The position numbers were made by a program, and so were the translations under genes. Shown in pieces: positions 5,914 to 8,371 of a stretch of DNA of 8,371 nt (within the stretch, counting starts at the first letter, position 1; each line of letters opens with the position of its first letter). The notes beneath the pieces were generated by a model, which worked only from the letters and a program-made list of their open reading frames with translations, made no database searches and was not told where the DNA came from. Where the stretch lies: positions 1 to 8,371 of the forward strand of contig DYJB01000123.1 of assembly GCA_020723365.1 (NCBI GenBank), given 5' to 3'. This DNA is from Candidatus Aquidulcis sp. Lineage in GTDB: Bacteria > Chloroflexota > Anaerolineae > Anaerolineales > E44-bin32.

Positions 5914-6152
5914 CTCTGGCGCCGCGTCTGCGTCGTCACCCCCTTCATGTGTGAATGTGAAGCAGGCTGCAAGAAGGGCCGGTCGGATTCCCGAGACCTC
6001 GCCGCTCGAGGGAGGCCTGCGGAGATCAGCCCATCGTGCGTGGCCGTCGCTCCGATCGGCCCTCATCGCCGGCTGCGGGAAGTGCAGCACGGGGGCACGC
6101 TCCGGGTACTCCTGTCCTACCCTCGCCCCCGCGCCTGGCGCGCCTGCGCGGC

Positions 6153-6181
6153 TTGACGACGATTCCCTTTCTGACTATACT
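6153..6181 (+). promoter_or_regulatory. Near-consensus sigma-70 promoter, plus strand
   Basis: TTGACG (6153-6158), a 17-nt spacer and TATACT (6176-6181) match the sigma-70 consensus at five of six bases in each box with ideal spacing. The predicted start is near 6188. No plus-strand gene follows: transcription would run into the hairpin at 6191-6229 and then antisense to the Csd-like gene. It stands out in GC-rich DNA. Confidence 0.65.
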
Positions 6182-6190
6182 GGGTTTGCT

Positions 6191-6229
6191 GGCAGACGTC
6201 TGGGTGCCCCCCTCACCTAGATGTCTGCC
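6191..6229. repeat. 16-bp stem-loop at the 3' end of the Csd-like gene
   Basis: GGCAGACGTCTGGGTG (6191-6206) can pair with CACCTAGATGTCTGCC (6214-6229) over all 16 positions with two G-U pairs, leaving a CCCCCCT loop. In the minus-strand RNA the same two positions become A-C mismatches. It lies six bases behind the stop of the minus-strand Csd-like gene, so it may serve as that gene's 3'-end hairpin, though no T run follows. It also lies immediately after the predicted plus-strand transcription start. Confidence 0.7.
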
Positions 6230-6235
6230 TGCGCG

Positions 6236-7495
6236 TTAGTCCGAGGCGATGCGCTGAAGCGCGGCGCCCAGGCGTTCGACTTCCGCCGGCGTGTTGTAGT
6301 GCGCCAGACCGACGCGCACCATTCCGCCGGAACCTTCCAGCCCCAGCCGCTCGGTGACGGCCAGCGCGTAGTAGTTGCCATCCCAGGCGTACAGTCCCTG
6401 GCGGCCGAGCGCTTCAGCCACCTGCCGCGGGTGCCGCCCGCGCAGCGTGAACGACACCGTGGGCGCGCGCGCATCCAGCCGGCGGCGGTCGGTCAGGCCG
6501 TAGACCGTCAGCCCGGGGACGGCCTGCAGCGTATCGAGCAGCTGCCCGGCCATCTCGATCTCGTGCGCGCGAATGGCGCCCATGGCTTGCTTGAGGAGCA
6601 GGCGGCGTCCGGTGAATCGGCCTCGATAGCGTTCCGCCTGTTCAGCGCCGAAGGTCTCGCCCACCCAGGTCAGGTACTCGAGGGCGCCCAGCGTGCCGGC
6701 CAGGCCCTCGAAGTTACCCGTCCCGGTCTCGAACTTTCCGGGGGGCTCGCTCGGCGCCGGGCGGACGCGGTAGGCGGGCAGCTCCTCCAGCAGCGCGTGC
6801 CGGCCGTAGAGCACGCCGACATGCGGCCCGAAGAACTTGTAGGCCGACGCCGCCAGGAAGTCGCAGCCCAGGGCCTGCACGTCGATCGGACCGTGAGGGG
6901 CGTAGTGAACCGAGTCGATGTAGGTCAGCGCACCGACGGCATGGGCGCGCTCGACGATGGTGGCAACGGGGTTGATCGTCCCCAGGGCGTTGGAGGCATA
7001 GCCGACGGCCACCAGGCGCGTGCGCGCCGAAAGCAGGCCGTCGAGCTGCTCGAGGCGCAGCGTCCCGTCCTCCACGTCGAAGTCGAGCCAGCGCACCGTG
7101 CAGCCGCGGTCCTCGGCCGCCAGCAGCCAGGGCGAGATGTTGGCGTCGTGATCCAGGCGCGTGACGACGATCTCGTCCCCGGGCTGCAGCCGTCGAGCCA
7201 GCGAGCGGCTGAGATGCAGGGTCAGCGTCGTCATGTTGGCGCCGAAGATGATCTCCTCGGGGCGCGCGGCATTGACGAAGTCGGCCGCCGCCTGGCGCGC
7301 CTCGTTCACCAGGGCGTCGGACGCCTGGCTGGTGGCGAAGGCCCCCTCGTGATTGGCGTTCTTGGTCACCAGGTAATCGACCATGCGGTCGATGACGTGG
7401 TGCGGCACCTGCGTACCGCCCGGGTTGTCCAGGTAGACGTCGGGCGAGGTCAGCGCCGGGAAGCAGGCTCGAATGCGCGGCAGGTCAAGCGGCAT
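6236..7495 (-). CDS. Csd-like (SufS/NifS-fold) PLP enzyme lacking the catalytic Cys
   Basis: A 419-aa fold-type I PLP enzyme of the class V aminotransferase group, close to the 'cysteine desulfurase family protein, VC1184 subfamily'. Visible features: YLDNPGGTQVP (21-31), GANMTTL (85-91), the aromatic-stacking region RLDHDANISPW (113-123, H116), YIDSVHYAPHG (192-202, D194 pairs with the PLP nitrogen), the Schiff-base lysine K220 in ASAYKFFGPHVG, FETGTGNFEG (255-264), and GLYAWDGNYYALAVTERLG (367-385) near the C-terminus. True cysteine desulfurases carry a catalytic Cys loop in the last region (as in RAGHHCAQP of SufS); here WDGNYY is present and no Cys occurs after C211. PLP chemistry is likely intact, but classical persulfide formation is doubtful. 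GGAGG (plus-strand 7500-7504) lies four bases before the ATG. The start overlaps the end of mobA by 11 bases, implying one operon. The true substrate is unknown. Confidence 0.9.
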   Translation of the reverse strand: MPLDLPRIRACFPALTSPDVYLDNPGGTQVPHHVIDRMVDYLVTKNANHEGAFATSQASDALVNEARQAAADFVNAARPEEIIFGANMTTLTLHLSRSLARRLQPGDEIVVTRLDHDANISPWLLAAEDRGCTVRWLDFDVEDGTLRLEQLDGLLSARTRLVAVGYASNALGTINPVATIVERAHAVGALTYIDSVHYAPHGPIDVQALGCDFLAASAYKFFGPHVGVLYGRHALLEELPAYRVRPAPSEPPGKFETGTGNFEGLAGTLGALEYLTWVGETFGAEQAERYRGRFTGRRLLLKQAMGAIRAHEIEMAGQLLDTLQAVPGLTVYGLTDRRRLDARAPTVSFTLRGRHPRQVAEALGRQGLYAWDGNYYALAVTERLGLEGSGGMVRVGLAHYNTPAEVERLGAALQRIASD

Positions 7496-8093
7496 GGTTC
7501 CTCCGGGTGGCGGCCAGCCGTCGCTCGGCCGCGTGCAGGTCGGCGGGCGTGTTGATGTTGAAGAAGCTCAGGCCCTGCGGGTCGAGGCGGGCGATGACGT
7601 CCTCCTCGACGACGTGCACGCGCACGTCGGCGTGGAAATCGATCATGCGCCGGCGGCCTTCGTCCAGGGCGCGCTCGACCGCCGCCAGGCAGGCGCGGCG
7701 GTAGACGGCCTGCAGCGGTTCGAGCTCGCCGTGCCAGCGCGGGATCACCACCTCCGCCGGCGGCGAGGCACGCAGCAGGTGCTCGATCAGCGGCATCGAC
7801 ACGAAGGGCAGGTCGCAGGCCAGGACGAGCAGGCGCTCGTGCGAGGCGGCGCGCAGCGCCGTGCGCAGTCCGGCCAGCGCCCCGGCGCCGGGCTGCTCGT
7901 CCGGCACCAGCCGCACGCCGCCCAGGAACGCGTAGGCCTGCGGCTCGTTGGTGGTCACGATCACCTCGTCGCCCAGGGGAGCTGCCCGCTCGAGCACGTG
8001 GGTGATCAGCGGCCGCCCGTCGAGCAGCACGCGCCCCTTGTCGCGTCCCATGCGGCGGGACATCCCCCCGGCCTGAAGGGCGATGGTCAGCAT
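7485..8093 (-). CDS. mobA: Molybdenum cofactor guanylyltransferase MobA
   Basis: This cytoplasmic nucleotidyltransferase joins GMP from GTP to Mo-molybdopterin, giving the guanine dinucleotide cofactor used by DMSO-reductase-family enzymes. The 202 residues fit the family (E. coli MobA is about 194). Motifs: the GTP-binding opening LQAGGMSRRMGRDKG (6-20), DEQPGAGALAGL (65-76), the metal-binding ACDLPFV (92-98, D94), a PRWHGELEPLQAVYRR segment (118-133), and FFNINTPADL (177-186). The ATG at 8093 begins the conserved MLTIALQAGG strand. There is no real Shine-Dalgarno; TAGAAT lies six bases before the ATG, so the mRNA may be leaderless. It overlaps the downstream Csd-like gene by 11 bases and is divergent from amrS. 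A related nucleotidyltransferase such as a MocA/CofC-like enzyme is less likely given the DEQPGAGALAGL and NINTPADL motifs. Confidence 0.93.
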   Translation of the reverse strand: MLTIALQAGGMSRRMGRDKGRVLLDGRPLITHVLERAAPLGDEVIVTTNEPQAYAFLGGVRLVPDEQPGAGALAGLRTALRAASHERLLVLACDLPFVSMPLIEHLLRASPPAEVVIPRWHGELEPLQAVYRRACLAAVERALDEGRRRMIDFHADVRVHVVEEDVIARLDPQGLSFFNINTPADLHAAERRLAATRRNHAA

Positions 8094-8099
8094 GGCACC

Positions 8100-8105
8100 A
8101 TTCTA
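8100..8105 (-). promoter_or_regulatory. -10-like box directly before mobA (possible leaderless start)
   Basis: On the minus strand TAGAAT ends six bases before the mobA ATG. With no Shine-Dalgarno in front of mobA, this spacing fits a promoter whose transcript begins at the ATG itself. No -35 is visible at 8123-8128. Confidence 0.4.
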
Positions 8106-8109
8106 CTTC

Positions 8110-8130
8110 GCCGGGGCCGGCAGCCCCGGC
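8110..8130. repeat. Palindrome between divergent mobA and amrS
   Basis: GCCGGGGC and GCCCCGGC form a perfect 8-bp inverted repeat with a 5-nt centre (CGGCA). It occupies the -35 region of both the plus-strand extended -10 at 8131-8139 and the minus-strand -10-like box at 8100-8105. It could be an operator acting on both genes. Confidence 0.5.
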
Positions 8131-8139
8131 TGTTATAAT
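8131..8139 (+). promoter_or_regulatory. Extended -10 promoter of amrS
   Basis: TGTTATAAT is a perfect extended -10 (TGn plus TATAAT) just after the palindrome, with no recognisable -35. The predicted start is near 8146, which leaves a leader of about ten bases that is mainly the Shine-Dalgarno GGAGG (8147-8151). Confidence 0.65.
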
Positions 8140-8155
8140 GCGCGCCGGAGGCCGG

Positions 8156-8371
8156 ATGCCGAGCCTGGCTGATTCGTTGGACCGCCTGACGGCGCCCGCA
8201 ACGCTGGTCGAGCCGCTGGCCGGCGGGGATGTGCGCTGTCTGGCCTGCGGCCACCGCTGCCTGATCCGCCCGGGGCGGCGCGGCATCTGCCGCGTACGCT
8301 TCAACCGCCACGGCGAGCTGCGCCTCCCCTGGGGGTATGTCGCCGGCCTGCAGTGCGATCCCACCGAGAAG
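8156..8371 (+). CDS. amrS: AmmeMemoRadiSam system radical SAM enzyme, N-terminal part
   Basis: The first 72 residues of a gene that runs off the right edge. After a short leader segment it shows the N-terminal Cys-rich knuckle of this family: CLACGHRCLIRPGRRGICRV (28-47; C28, C31, C35 and C45), then NRHGELRLPWGYVAGLQCDPTEK with C67. The radical SAM CxxxCxxC motif would come further downstream and is not visible. Members are found together with Memo and AMMECR1 proteins; their common substrate is not established. The ATG at 8156 has GGAGG (8147-8151) four bases before it. An alternative is a PflA-like activating enzyme, but the four-Cys N-terminal block favours the AmmeMemoRadiSam type. Diverges from mobA across a shared 62-base region. 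Confidence 0.88.
   Translation, partial: MPSLADSLDRLTAPATLVEPLAGGDVRCLACGHRCLIRPGRRGICRVRFNRHGELRLPWGYVAGLQCDPTEK

Larger units (their letters stand above)
5821..6235. other. 415-base region without a convincing gene
   Basis: No open frame here has a Shine-Dalgarno, a recognisable domain or a good length on either strand. Candidate plus-strand frames of 67-89 residues from 5947, 5951 and 6036 lack support. The left part (5870-5915) is less GC-rich and has the TGATTTCC repeats and a possible CRP/FNR-like box. The middle (5960-6150) has no recognised structure or tRNA. The right end holds a plus-strand promoter and a long hairpin. The promoter of the minus-strand sensor gene must lie here, but only a weak -10 (TACACT, plus-strand 5851-5856) without a matching -35 was found. 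Confidence 0.6.

Noticed and set aside
5963..6150. Possible tRNA or structured RNA (a GGTCGGATTCCCGAGACC stretch resembles a T-arm)
   Set aside because: No acceptor stem, anticodon arm or D-arm could be laid out around it.
5947..6239. Plus-strand frames of 67-89 residues in the region without a gene
   Set aside because: No Shine-Dalgarno, no domain, Arg/Pro/Ala-rich translations typical of non-coding GC-rich DNA; one begins with Cys residues (MCECEAGC) but nothing further supports it.
6221..7555. 444-codon open frame on the plus strand, antisense to the Csd-like gene, starting just after the orphan promoter
   Set aside because: Its translation is low-complexity, rich in Arg, Gln, Gly and Val with no domain, and its start lies inside the hairpin without a Shine-Dalgarno. 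The opposite strand encodes a clear PLP enzyme. Long antisense frames are common in GC-rich DNA.

Overview
The window is GC-rich, tightly packed chromosomal DNA from a bacterium. The long PheT with an enlarged N-terminal tRNA-binding region, the AmmeMemoRadiSam-type radical SAM enzyme and the Csd-like/MobA pair suggest an environmental lineage such as Chloroflexota (Anaerolineae or relatives). This placement is an inference from protein character only, and no rRNA or tRNA is present to confirm it. I see no mobile element, CRISPR array, integrase or phage gene.

Left part (1-3600): the C-terminal end of an unrecognised helical protein overlaps the start of pheT by ATGA. pheT converges on a minus-strand gene for a coiled-coil plus GAF domain protein, with a perfect 11-bp hairpin between the two stop codons. 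Upstream of the GAF gene, and read in the same direction, lies a 69-aa cold-shock protein with its own intrinsic terminator.

Middle part (3600-5050): the cold-shock gene is divergent from a two-gene plus-strand operon. That operon encodes a DNPH1/Rcl-type 2'-deoxynucleoside 5'-phosphate N-hydrolase and a GNAT acetyltransferase with a Cys-rich CAGCWC motif. The intergenic region carries two overlapping, oppositely directed extended -10 promoters on one palindromic stretch. The cold-shock mRNA is predicted to have a structured leader of about 125 nt. The operon ends at a 14-bp perfect hairpin.

Right part (5050-8371): a minus-strand pair encodes a cyclic-nucleotide-binding-type sensor domain without a DNA-binding domain, followed by an 87-aa stand-alone NifU C-terminal domain protein that should carry or assemble an Fe-S cluster. 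Upstream is a 415-base stretch without a convincing gene. It holds a possible CRP/FNR-like box and, near its right end, a near-consensus plus-strand promoter that leads directly into a 16-bp hairpin and then antisense into the next gene. Next come mobA (Mo cofactor guanylylation) and an overlapping gene for a Csd-like PLP enzyme without the usual catalytic cysteine, both on the minus strand. Divergent from mobA is the start of an AmmeMemoRadiSam radical SAM enzyme (amrS). The two share a 62-base promoter region with a perfect palindrome.

Fe-S clusters, sulfur and molybdenum cofactor form a loose theme of the right half. The most unusual items are the sensor/NifU pair, the Cys-less Csd-like enzyme coupled to MobA, the orphan promoter-hairpin unit at 6153-6229, and the compact divergent promoters.
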